Part shown: positions 10,593 to 18,559 of the stretch, piece after piece
Numbering within the stretch: the stretch's first letter is position 1
Layout of the letters: the number at the start of each line of letters is the position of its first letter
Source of the DNA: Paucilactobacillus suebicus DSM 5007 = KCTC 3549
GTDB taxonomy: Bacteria > Bacillota > Bacilli > Lactobacillales > Lactobacillaceae
Direction of reading: 5' to 3'
DNA: 64,000 nucleotides
NCBI RefSeq assembly: GCF_001434475.1
Contig: NZ_AZGF01000005.1
Location: 62,001-126,000, forward strand
Position numbers and translations under genes: made by a program
The notes under the pieces: model-generated
Told to the model about the DNA's origin: nothing
Database searches by the model: none
The model's input: only the letters and a program-made list of their open reading frames with translations

Positions 10593-10806
10593 ATAAAAAA
10601 AGTCCCTTGCCATTACTGACAAAGGACGACATAGCCGTGGTACCACCTTAATGAGTGCACGTCTGCACCCTACTCGAGACTATGATAACGGATAGCAACC
10701 GACATCAGCTTACGTTAACAACGCTTGCAGACATAATGTTCCCAAAGACCATATTCTTAATATTTACCATGTTCGTCTCTCAGCAAATTGACGACTCTCT
10801 TTGTCA
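10593..10806 (-). ncRNA. T-box riboswitch leader, probably methionine-specific
   Basis: The minus strand carries the T-box core AAGGTGGTACCACG (plus-strand 10636-10650), followed by a terminator hairpin (10600-10626) with a run of seven U. The 5' end of stem I is near GACAAAGAGAGTCG (10794-10806). This leader senses uncharged tRNA and allows read-through. The downstream metQ-metN-metI genes make tRNA-Met the expected ligand. An ATG triplet in the AACATTATGTC segment (10732-10734) is a candidate specifier codon, which I could not confirm by folding. Confidence 0.9.
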
Positions 10807-10906
10807 GGTAAAATATTAATACTCATCTTTTTTAATTTAATGAGATCATTATGAGTAATTCATGATAATTTGTCAATATAATTTATAGTTGACGATGTTC
10901 AGTGCA

Positions 10907-11530
10907 TTAGTGATTCAGCATTATAGCAACGTCTTTCGGCTCATTAAAAATATAGTCAGGATGCTCAAACTTACCTAATTCTTGATTACTCCAATTAGCT
11001 AATCCAAAACTAGCCCCTGCTGAATGTGCCGCCTGTTCATCATCAACATCGTCTCCAACATATATGGTGTTTTTTGGTGTTACCCCTATTTCGGTCATTG
11101 CCAACATGATTGGCTCTGGAAGAGGTTTGTGGGTTGCTGATTTTTCAGCAGTAATTAACACATCCATTGAATTAAACATTGTCCTTTGTTCAGGTACCCG
11201 AATATCAGCTGTTGATCTCGAGGTAACAATTCCCTTTTTGATGTGATTAAGATCATTAAGCATTTCTTTAATGCCATTAAAAAAATGTTCTTTTTCTGAA
11301 ACGCTATCTAAGGCATTATTATATTGTCTTTCAAGTTCGTTAACTCGTGAAACATCAATATTCAATGTTTGCATTGCTTGCACAACTGGCATTGCAAATG
11401 TCCTTCGTAATAAACTGGCATTAGCTTTAACACCAAAATGAGGCAGAATGGATTCCATGATAGTTACATAAGTTGCAAAGCTATCTACAAGCGTCCCATC
11501 AACATCGAAAAGTATTAGTTCATAATCCAT
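10907..11530 (-). CDS. HAD-family phosphatase (Gph/PgmB-like)
   Basis: This 207-residue HAD hydrolase has motif I FDVDGTLVDS near residue 8, motif II in IVTSRS, a lysine-containing motif III around KPLPEP, and motif IV YVGDDVDDEQAAHSAG. The helical cap between motifs I and II marks subclass I, as in phosphoglycolate phosphatase or beta-phosphoglucomutase. The ribosome site AGGAGA supports the ATG at 11530. It is divergent from the DegV gene. The substrate cannot be assigned. Confidence 0.85.
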   Translation of the reverse strand: MDYELILFDVDGTLVDSFATYVTIMESILPHFGVKANASLLRRTFAMPVVQAMQTLNIDVSRVNELERQYNNALDSVSEKEHFFNGIKEMLNDLNHIKKGIVTSRSTADIRVPEQRTMFNSMDVLITAEKSATHKPLPEPIMLAMTEIGVTPKNTIYVGDDVDDEQAAHSAGASFGLANWSNQELGKFEHPDYIFNEPKDVAIMLNH

Positions 11531-11717
11531 TATTTTTGTTCTCCTAATTTCTAGTGATTGCTCACTGTCAATGACTTTTAGTAGTGAAATTCCAATTTTT
11601 CTTTTAATTAGGTTATGGCTTGAATTATTATCATAATTATTATAGTGTTTAGGTGAAAAGCATCACTAAGATCGATTTATTAATAGTATCAAATAAGATG
11701 AGAAATGAGGAAGCATC

Positions 11718-12587
11718 ATGTTTAAAATCATCATGGATTCTGCCTGCGATTTACCATTGCACTTAATTGAGGATGAAAAAATTGATTTAATCCCCCTTCA
11801 TATCACCGTAGACAACCATACGATTGATGACACAAAAAGTCTAACTGAACTTGAACAGTTTAAGCAAGAACTATCGGCAGGACATAATGGACAAACCGCC
11901 CAAGCAAACGTTGGCGAATTTGTCACGATTTTTACGAAATGGGCTCAGCAATCGGTGCCGATCCTGTACATTGGTTTTTCTTCTGGCATGAGTGGCACAC
12001 TGAGTAGTGCACTCCAGGCAAAAGATATTGTCTTGGAAGAGTATCCTAATGCAGAAATTGAAATAATTGATACTCTTGCTGCCTGTGGTGCCATTGGAAT
12101 GATGGTGATGGATGCCATCGATCAACGCAGTAATGGAGCTAATGTACATGAAGTAGCCAAGTTACTGGAGAATACCAAGCTTCACTACCATCACTTGTTT
12201 ACCATTAGCAACCTAAATTATCTGGTTCTTGGTGGCCGATTATCACGTTCAAGTGCAATGATTGGTCAATTGTTGAAAGTTCAGCCAATTTTAACGATTA
12301 ACAACGATGGTAAGATTGAAGTCATTAGAAAAACTCGCTCGATGAAAAAAAGTCTGCAATCAATGGCTGACGAAGCACTTGAAACCGTCACCAGTATCGC
12401 TCATCCGGAAATTATAATTGCCAGCAGTGATAAAAAAGAAGTTGGTGAACAGCTCAAGCAAGACGTGCTCAAAAACCGTCCAGACGCTAATGTTACAATA
12501 TTACCTTTGGGAATGACATTAGTTGCACACACAGGTCCTAACTGTACTGCCATCTTTTTTAAGGGTGAAACAGATCGACAAATCTAA
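11718..12587 (+). CDS. DegV/FakB family fatty-acid-binding protein
   Basis: This 289-residue protein opens with KIIMDSACDLP and contains the GFSSGMSGTLSSA loop that holds the fatty acid carboxylate in DegV/FakB proteins, plus the RLSRSSAMIG segment common in the family. FakB proteins present exogenous fatty acids to the kinase FakA for phosphorylation. FakA is not in this window. Start is ATG 11718 after GAGGAAGC. A strong hairpin terminator follows at once. Confidence 0.88.
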   Translation: MFKIIMDSACDLPLHLIEDEKIDLIPLHITVDNHTIDDTKSLTELEQFKQELSAGHNGQTAQANVGEFVTIFTKWAQQSVPILYIGFSSGMSGTLSSALQAKDIVLEEYPNAEIEIIDTLAACGAIGMMVMDAIDQRSNGANVHEVAKLLENTKLHYHHLFTISNLNYLVLGGRLSRSSAMIGQLLKVQPILTINNDGKIEVIRKTRSMKKSLQSMADEALETVTSIAHPEIIIASSDKKEVGEQLKQDVLKNRPDANVTILPLGMTLVAHTGPNCTAIFFKGETDRQI

Positions 12588-12595
12588 TTACGAAT

Positions 12596-12650
12596 AATAA
12601 GGTGACCCAACGAATCATGCTTTACGGTTGATTCGTTGGGTCACCTTATT
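12596..12650 (+). terminator. perfect 22-bp hairpin terminator of the DegV gene
   Basis: Arms 12596-12617 and 12629-12650 (AATAAGGTGACCCAACGAAT and its complement) pair perfectly around an 11-base loop. It resembles the other long hairpins in length and placement but lacks their CCAAAATCC upper stem, so I treat it as an ordinary or distant member. Confidence 0.8.
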
Positions 12651-12742
12651 TAGTTATTTCGCTGTGGACTGTCGTTTCATTATAATATTTGCTATCTTCT
12701 TCTTAGCTTTAAAACATACAGACTGCGAATTAGGGCTAGTTT

Positions 12743-12805
12743 TGTGTGAATTACACACTTTCTAATATCTTTAAACAGTTTATCATTTATAATGTAACCG
12801 GTTAC
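12743..12805 (+). promoter_or_regulatory. candidate promoter with palindromic operator
   Basis: A TATAAT box (12788-12793) is followed directly by the 12-bp palindrome GTAACCGGTTAC (12794-12805), a typical position for a repressor. A second inverted repeat, TGTGT-GAATT-ACACA, lies at about 12743-12757. They precede the Gfo/Idh gene. The AraC protein encoded at the end of this cluster or a LacI-type repressor are candidate binders. Confidence 0.45.
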
Positions 12806-12844
12806 TTATCACTTGAACCAAACATGTGCAAACGGAGGATTATT

Positions 12845-13981
12845 ATGGAAATACCAACAGTTAAGGCAGCGATTATTGGATGTGGCGTAATTAGTGACAT
12901 CTATATTCAATCGCTACAAAACAAATTCAAGATTATTGACGTGGTTGCTTGTTATGATCTCAATCAAGAAAAAATGGAAGCAAAAGCACAAGAATATCAT
13001 ATTGCCGCAAAAAGCTACGACGACATTCTTGCCGATAAATCCATTAAGATGATCATTAACTTGACCAACCCCAAAGCGCACTATGATGTCATTAAGCAGG
13101 CCTTAAATCACGGCAAACATGTCTTTTCCGAAAAGATGATTGCTGTTAACCTAGAAGATGGCAAAGAGCTCTGTGATTTAGCTAACGAAAAAGGTTTAAG
13201 ACTTGGCGTTGCACCAGATACATTTTTAGGTGCCGGTATTCAAACCGCAAATTATATTGTGTCTAAAGGATTGATTGGTCAGCCATTATCAGTAGTTGTA
13301 TCTCTGAATCGTGATTTTGACATCTACGCTGACATCTTTCCTCACATGAATCAAAAAGGCGGTACGTTACCATTTGATACCGGTTGTTACTACATGACCG
13401 CCCTTGCTAGCATTCTTGGCCCTGCTAAACGCGTTACTGCCTTTGGTCGTACCTATAAGCCAAACCGAATTGGCAAGCGCGTGGACAGACCATGGTTTGA
13501 AGAAACTTCAACGGTTGAAGATAACAATATTTTGACGGCAGTTGTTGAATATGAGAACGGCGTTTTGTGCACGGTTCACTTCAATTCAGAGAATATTTTG
13601 AGTGAAGAACCGGTCCTTAATATCTTTGGTGATGACGGTATTTTGAAGCTTGGGGATCCCAATAATTTTGATTCACCAAATCTGTTGCAAAAACCAAATA
13701 ATGAAATTACAACTTTCCCATTTACTCATGGTTTTAGAGAGAATTCCCGCGGCGTTGGCGCCGCAGAAATGGCTTGGTCAATTGCTAAAGATCGACCACA
13801 CCGTGCAAGCATGGAGATGGCCTACCATGTGTTTGAGTTAATTCATGGTATGTATATTAGTGCTCATGATGGTCAGATATATGAAATGAAATCAACGTTC
13901 AAGAAACCACAGCCATTGCCAACTGGATACGTAGATAATGGCTTCTGGGGTCCAACTCAGGAAAGTGCTTTGATTTTTTAA
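12845..13981 (+). CDS. Gfo/Idh/MocA family NAD(P)-dependent sugar dehydrogenase
   Basis: From the ATG at 12845 (ribosome site GGAGG) the protein has 378 residues. The N-terminal Rossmann fold shows AAIIGCGVISDIYIQSL, followed by the SEKM variant of the EKP motif (HVFSEKMIA) that contacts the nicotinamide. The C-terminal half contains FDTGCYYMTALASILGP, equivalent to the family's D-xG-xH catalytic region but with Tyr in place of His. Substrates in the family are sugars, inositol or oxidised sugar derivatives. It begins a probable four-gene operon with a glyoxalase-fold protein, an HbpS-like protein and an AraC regulator. Confidence 0.87.
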   Translation: MEIPTVKAAIIGCGVISDIYIQSLQNKFKIIDVVACYDLNQEKMEAKAQEYHIAAKSYDDILADKSIKMIINLTNPKAHYDVIKQALNHGKHVFSEKMIAVNLEDGKELCDLANEKGLRLGVAPDTFLGAGIQTANYIVSKGLIGQPLSVVVSLNRDFDIYADIFPHMNQKGGTLPFDTGCYYMTALASILGPAKRVTAFGRTYKPNRIGKRVDRPWFEETSTVEDNNILTAVVEYENGVLCTVHFNSENILSEEPVLNIFGDDGILKLGDPNNFDSPNLLQKPNNEITTFPFTHGFRENSRGVGAAEMAWSIAKDRPHRASMEMAYHVFELIHGMYISAHDGQIYEMKSTFKKPQPLPTGYVDNGFWGPTQESALIF

Positions 13982-14003
13982 AATTAAACTTGGAGGAAAT
14001 GTA

Positions 14004-14420
14004 ATGGATATTAAAAGAATTGCGCATGCTTCGTTCAAAGTTAGTGATATGAGAAAATCTGTTGAATATTATTGCGATGGTCTTGGTATGAAGCAAAAAT
14101 TTGAACTAAAAGATGAAAATGGTGATCCTTGGATCAATTATTTAGAGATCAAACCTGGTCAATTTTTGGAACTATTTTATGACTTTGATAACCTTCCCTA
14201 TGCTACCCATGGTTACGATTTTCGTGGCTTTTTACACATCAGTCTTGAAGTGGAGGATTTGGAGGCTACCAAGGCTGAACTTGAAAGTAAAGGTCTAGCG
14301 ATTGACAGTGAAATTAAATTTGGTCCCGATAAGTCTTACCAGCTCTGGAGTCACGACCCAGACGGTAATCAAATTGAGTTCATGCAATACACCAAGGACT
14401 CATTCCAGTTAAGACAATAA
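14004..14420 (+). CDS. VOC (glyoxalase/bleomycin resistance) superfamily protein
   Basis: The 138-residue protein shows paired beta-alpha-beta-beta-beta modules. IKRIAHASFKVSDMRKSVEYYCDGLGM and the C-terminal LWSHDPDGNQIEFMQY are typical of metal-dependent VOC enzymes, with His9 and Glu near residue 128 as likely metal ligands. Start follows GGAGGAAATGTA. It lies 22 bases after the dehydrogenase gene in the same operon, so it probably acts on the same metabolite class, perhaps as an isomerase or lyase of a ketosugar. The exact reaction is unknown. Confidence 0.85.
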   Translation: MDIKRIAHASFKVSDMRKSVEYYCDGLGMKQKFELKDENGDPWINYLEIKPGQFLELFYDFDNLPYATHGYDFRGFLHISLEVEDLEATKAELESKGLAIDSEIKFGPDKSYQLWSHDPDGNQIEFMQYTKDSFQLRQ

Positions 14421-14441
14421 TTTATGAAAGAAGGTACAATC

Positions 14442-14903
14442 ATGATTATGCCAACTTCGCAGGAAGTCGAACAAGAGGAAAAAGAACTTCAATTTACCAA
14501 ATTTGATAATGATACTGCACTTCAACTCGGCTACCGATTAGTAGAAATGGCTAAAGCCAAGTCAGCACCAGTCACAATTGACATTACGCGGACTCGTCAA
14601 CAACTATTTCATGCTGCACTGCCGGGAACCGCCATTGATAATGACAAATGGCTCCAGCGTAAAATTAACACGGTTTATAATTTTGGTACTAGCAGTCTAG
14701 CACAACAACTGAAAATGGAAGCCGAAAATAGAGGACTAGATGATGCAAGCCTACTTGACAAGACCAAGTATGCTGCGGCGGGAGGAGCATTTCCTGTCGT
14801 CATTAAAGGGACTGGATTAATTGGAACAATTGCTGTATCGGGGATGCAATCTGAGGAGGACCATCAATTAATTGTTGATTGCCTGAAGGAGTTTCTTCAA
14901 TAA
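14442..14903 (+). CDS. UPF0303 / HbpS-GlcG-like protein
   Basis: The ATG at 14442 is chosen because of AGAAGG at the right distance; an upstream ATG at 14424 is weaker. The product has 153 residues and looks like the UPF0303 branch of the HbpS/GlcG (DUF336) fold: an ALQLGYRLVEMAKAKSAPVTIDI opening and AAGGAFPVVIKGTGLIGTIAVSG near the C-terminus. Some relatives bind haem, but many members of this branch occur in sugar loci with unknown role. Its place between the VOC protein and the AraC regulator points to the same pathway. Confidence 0.8.
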   Translation: MIMPTSQEVEQEEKELQFTKFDNDTALQLGYRLVEMAKAKSAPVTIDITRTRQQLFHAALPGTAIDNDKWLQRKINTVYNFGTSSLAQQLKMEAENRGLDDASLLDKTKYAAAGGAFPVVIKGTGLIGTIAVSGMQSEEDHQLIVDCLKEFLQ

Positions 14904-14952
14904 CAATCAATAGTATAATGTGACTAATACTTTTGGGAGGATGATCTAGCAT

Positions 14953-15807
14953 ATGGAACGTATGCCTTTAATTAATACCCAATTCACCCTGTTTGGTGGT
15001 CACAAAGAAACTGTTAATCCTGGATGGCACTGGAAGCCTGAGTCGCATTTGGCGTTTGAACTGATGTACATTATTGAAGGTACTCAGCACACAATTTCAG
15101 AAATTGGGGATATGGATGTCCACGCTGGGGAATTTATTATTATCCCCTACGGTATTCGTCATAATAACTTTGTGCTTGGAAATCAACCCATGACTTACTT
15201 TGCTGTTCATTTTAATTTGGATGATTCAACATTGAAATACATGTTAACGAGACGCTACGCGAACCATATTATTACACCTGCAGATCAAGAATATGATGGT
15301 CTTAAGACCCATGTCCTTGCGTTAATAAAATTGTTTAAGCGTGACTATAATCTGTCTGACAAATTAAATATACAAGTTACAATGATTAACCTAATCATGT
15401 TTTTAGTAACAACCATTCAAAAAAATCCAAATTTTAGTTTAAAACAAGCTAATTTAGATCAATTTCTACTGTGTCAAAAAATTGCTGGAGATATCAAAAA
15501 TCGACTGGATGACCAAATATACTATTCTGATCATCCCACAAGAATGTCGTTGTCTGGCATAATATCTAGTTATAATATTAGCCAAAGCTATGCATTGGAG
15601 ATATTTAAAAAATATTACAGTCAGTCACCTCAGGCTTACCTGATATCGTTAAAACTTGAAGCGGCCAAGAACTTGCTCAGACAGCCCAAAACGCAGGTCA
15701 GTGAAGTAGCCGAACGATTGGCATATTCCGATCCGAGTCACTTTAGCCGCGAGTTTAAAAAACACTTTAATATGACACCAAAAGAATATGTTCGAACACA
15801 AAATTAG
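14953..15807 (+). CDS. AraC-family transcriptional regulator
   Basis: This 284-residue regulator has an N-terminal cupin (residues about 20-100, with AFELMYIIEGTQHTISEIG and AGEFIIIPYGIRHNNF) for ligand sensing. The C-terminal double helix-turn-helix (about 185-284) ends SEVAERLAYSDPSHFSREFKKHFNMTPKEY, the AraC signature. It is the last gene of the Gfo/Idh-VOC-HbpS group and is the likely regulator of that group. The ribosome site GGGAGG sits 12 bases before the ATG, slightly far. Confidence 0.9.
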   Translation: MERMPLINTQFTLFGGHKETVNPGWHWKPESHLAFELMYIIEGTQHTISEIGDMDVHAGEFIIIPYGIRHNNFVLGNQPMTYFAVHFNLDDSTLKYMLTRRYANHIITPADQEYDGLKTHVLALIKLFKRDYNLSDKLNIQVTMINLIMFLVTTIQKNPNFSLKQANLDQFLLCQKIAGDIKNRLDDQIYYSDHPTRMSLSGIISSYNISQSYALEIFKKYYSQSPQAYLISLKLEAAKNLLRQPKTQVSEVAERLAYSDPSHFSREFKKHFNMTPKEYVRTQN

Positions 15808-15808
15808 A

Positions 15809-16003
15809 AAACTGGGAGTAAATACATTTTATTCCCATAACATAAGACCCCCAAGACCAAAATCCTGAATGAACTTGGATTTTAACCCTGGGGGTCTTTA
15901 ATAACTGCAGGCAATCATTTATTGACGTTTAGTCTGGATTAATTAGAGCACTAAATTAGTAATTAAGCACCTTTTATAGATAATATGAAACTTTGTTTCT
16001 ACT
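15809..16003 (+). repeat. interspersed hairpin element, copy 4 (diverged)
   Basis: The hairpin (15843-15900; outer arms AAGACCCCCA with TGGGGGTCTT, inner CCAAAATCC with GGATTTTA) sits right after the AraC gene. The right flank TTATTGACGTTTAGTCTGG...CTAAATTAGT...TTTTATAGATAA matches the flank of the 42.1 and 60.9 kb copies with substitutions. A weak cre-like TGGAAGCGTTTTAC (16071-16084) lies further on. Together these explain most of the 15808-16119 gap. Confidence 0.7.
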
Positions 16004-16119
16004 AATTTTGATAAATTTATTTTGCTGAGTTGATTTTATTTATTTTTATTTTAGAATTAAGTATCAGAACTGGAAGCGTTTTACTTTAACGCAATATTGA
16101 AGATGGAAGGTCTACTACT

Positions 16120-16533
16120 ATGTCACAGCCATATTTTAATCCTGATTTGATTGAATCAAAACATTTCTATACCAGAACAAAGGCTTGCACCGTACTGGAT
16201 ATTGATCCAGATGTGTTTGATAAAATCATCCTAACTAATATTCAATCTTATTCAAAAAAACAGTCATCAGCCGACATTTATACCGGTATTTTTACGGGTG
16301 CAGAAATCAAAGCAGCTATTAATAAATACTACTTGTCTTACATGACCAACCAGCTCAAGGACGATCTTAGCACAAATGAACTAACCGATTTAGCGTTTCG
16401 TGCCAAATATTCAGTAACTCCTGCTAAAGCGCAATCTGCATTATCTGAACCAGATAAATTACAAGAAATTTTTCAAAATATTCCAGTTGAGAATTACTAT
16501 CCAGTTCCAAAAGGTGAACGTAAAAATAGGTAA
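16120..16533 (+). CDS. hypothetical protein
   Basis: I do not recognise this 137-residue protein. It is hydrophilic, predicted largely helical, without signal peptide, membrane span or Cys-rich site; the C-terminus is basic (KGERKNR). An ATG with GGAAGG upstream supports translation, and codon use is like its neighbours. The segment TRTKACTVLDIDPDVFDKIIL may form a helix-turn-helix-like pair of helices, but that is a guess. It lies alone between a repeat element and an MFS gene. Confidence 0.6.
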   Translation: MSQPYFNPDLIESKHFYTRTKACTVLDIDPDVFDKIILTNIQSYSKKQSSADIYTGIFTGAEIKAAINKYYLSYMTNQLKDDLSTNELTDLAFRAKYSVTPAKAQSALSEPDKLQEIFQNIPVENYYPVPKGERKNR

Positions 16534-16676
16534 TTTATTGTTTAGGTACGTTGACTCCAGGTTATTTGTAAATGTATTCGCTTACCTTTAAATAATTATC
16601 AGATAATAATTTTCAAACCTCTGTTTAAGTTGTAACATATTAAACGGTAACTTAAATTGAGGAAGAAGAGAATATT

Positions 16677-18155
16677 TTGTCTAATCGCAACGTCATCATC
16701 GTTACTTTTGCATTGGTATTGTCCAACGCAATGAGTGGGCTTGATAATACCATTATTAATACTGCACTTCCTGCAATCATTTCTGACTTGCACGGTATTG
16801 AATTAATGGGATGGATCGTGGCCGTATTCTTGCTAGGAACAGCTGTCAGCACACCACTATGGAGCAAGCTTGGCGAACACATTGGTAACAAACGCAGCTA
16901 TGAAATAGCTGCACTTTTGTTCGTTTTAGGTTCATTCTTACAAGGTCTGTCACCAAACATGATTTTCCTGATCGTCACGCGGGCAATCGCGGGAATCGGT
17001 AATGGTGGAATGATTTCACTACCCTACATCATATACGCAGACTTATATTCAAACCCGCGAAAGAGAATGCAGGTGTTAGGATTTGTTTCGGCCAGTTATA
17101 GTACGGCTACGATCATCGGCCCTCTGGTTGGTGGATCAATTGTCGACGCTCTAAGTTGGCACTGGATTTTTTACCTAAATGTACCGATTGGTATTATTTC
17201 GGCATTATTAGTCCAGTTTTACTACAAGGACGCTAAAAAGCACACTAAAACCAGTCCAATTGACTACGCCGGGTCAGCATTAATGACAATTGGGCTCATC
17301 AGTTTGCTAACTGGCATTGAATTAATTGGGTCAACCAACAACTTAATTGTCGCCGGATTGATTATTTTTGCATTTATAATGTTTATCGCAATGATGAATA
17401 TGGAAAAACATGTCCCCGATCCGATCATTCCAGGACGTTTATTTAAGAATCGATCCCTAATGATTGATTTTGCATTGTTTACATTAATTTGGGGTGCGTT
17501 TATTGCCTTTTTAACATACATCCCCATGTGGGCACAGGGACTGCTGGGAACCTCTGCTTTAATTGGTGGTGCCACTCAAATTCCCAGTTCAATCACAAAT
17601 TTCTCTGGTTCAGGATCCGTTGCACCATTGCGTCGCTACCTGACACCGCAAAAAGTAATTGGTCTTGGAATTATCACGCTAACGATGTCATTCGTCCTTA
17701 TGCTGATTATGGGTGTCCACACGCCGTATTGGTTGATCTTAATCGCCGCAGCATTTGAAGGATTCGGCAATGGTGCTTGTTTCAACGAGCTTCAGGTTAA
17801 AGTGCAACAGGACGCTGATCTTGAAGACATTCCAGTTGCTACCTCATTTAGCTTTCTAATTCGAATGCTCAGTCAAACTTTTACCGCATCTATTTTTGGC
17901 ATTATTATGAATAGTGCTTTGCGAAAAGGTGTCGAATCATCCGGTGGTACAATTACGATGAAGATGATGAATAAACTGAGTGATGCATCTAACATCAGTA
18001 GCTTACCAAGCAAACTTATTCCATCAATGAGAGGTATATTGCATAACGGCTTACAGCATATTATGATAATGGCGCTGATTTTAATGCTGGCATCCCTAGC
18101 AATTAATATTTGGGCTCAAGGCATTGAAAAGCGTAAACATATCACGGCAAATTAA
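16677..18155 (+). CDS. MFS multidrug exporter, DHA2 (EmrB/QacA) type, 14 TM
   Basis: The 492-residue protein shows the DHA2 signature: TM1 region LDNTIINTALPAI, motif A loop around PLWSKLGEHIGNKRSYEIAALLFVLGSF, and motif C near GPLVGGSIVD. About 14 hydrophobic segments are visible. These exporters expel drugs, dyes or bile salts by proton antiport. Start is a TTG at 16677 with GAGGAAGAAGAG upstream; no better ATG is close. No regulator is adjacent. A strong bidirectional terminator follows. Confidence 0.87.
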   Translation: MSNRNVIIVTFALVLSNAMSGLDNTIINTALPAIISDLHGIELMGWIVAVFLLGTAVSTPLWSKLGEHIGNKRSYEIAALLFVLGSFLQGLSPNMIFLIVTRAIAGIGNGGMISLPYIIYADLYSNPRKRMQVLGFVSASYSTATIIGPLVGGSIVDALSWHWIFYLNVPIGIISALLVQFYYKDAKKHTKTSPIDYAGSALMTIGLISLLTGIELIGSTNNLIVAGLIIFAFIMFIAMMNMEKHVPDPIIPGRLFKNRSLMIDFALFTLIWGAFIAFLTYIPMWAQGLLGTSALIGGATQIPSSITNFSGSGSVAPLRRYLTPQKVIGLGIITLTMSFVLMLIMGVHTPYWLILIAAAFEGFGNGACFNELQVKVQQDADLEDIPVATSFSFLIRMLSQTFTASIFGIIMNSALRKGVESSGGTITMKMMNKLSDASNISSLPSKLIPSMRGILHNGLQHIMIMALILMLASLAINIWAQGIEKRKHITAN

Positions 18156-18207
18156 AAAAGTGTCAAGTACAAACTTCATCGAAGTTATCATACTTGACGC
18201 TTTTTTG
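18154..18207. terminator. bidirectional intrinsic terminator
   Basis: AAAAAGTGTCAAGTA and TACTTGACGCTTTTTT arms, plus an inner CTTCATCGAAG hairpin, lie between convergent genes. A and T runs on both sides allow use in both directions. Confidence 0.8.
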
Positions 18208-18218
18208 TGTTAATATAA

Positions 18219-18455
18219 CTACTTTTTATCTTTGCCATGTTGGTACTCATACCAGCTGTAACGTACTGTTCTGTTAAGGTATAAAACCATCAGAGCCAAC
18301 ACTACAATCCAGAGTCCCCACATTACAAAACCTAGGGCAGCACTGACACTCATCAATCCATAAACTAGAAGTGTGATAATTCCATACACAATTACAAGGC
18401 CAGGGTAGAAAGTTCCCCAGAATATAGCCTGTTTAGCCATTGTCTGTTCATCCAT
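18219..18455 (-). CDS. small membrane protein, two TM helices
   Basis: This 78-residue protein has two hydrophobic helices (about 13-36 and 39-60), a short acidic N-terminus and a charged tail with many Tyr and Lys residues. GGAGGG stands before the ATG. I do not recognise a family. It is 104 bases downstream of, and on the same strand as, the P-type ATPase gene that starts at 20404 and ends at 18560, and could be cotranscribed with it as an accessory subunit. That is inference from position. Confidence 0.6.
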   Translation of the reverse strand: MDEQTMAKQAIFWGTFYPGLVIVYGIITLLVYGLMSVSAALGFVMWGLWIVVLALMVLYLNRTVRYSWYEYQHGKDKK

Positions 18456-18559
18456 AGCAATCCCTCCTTCAACGATATAAAATTACATCGTAATCATTAT
18501 AGCGCTAATTTTAAAATTAGTCTGACACAAAAATGCAATTGGTTGGTTAAATGTTTGAT

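Noticed and set aside
12596-12650. Considered as a full member of the interspersed hairpin family
   Set aside because: It lacks the CCAAAATCC-like upper stem and the shared flanks, so it was kept as an ordinary terminator.
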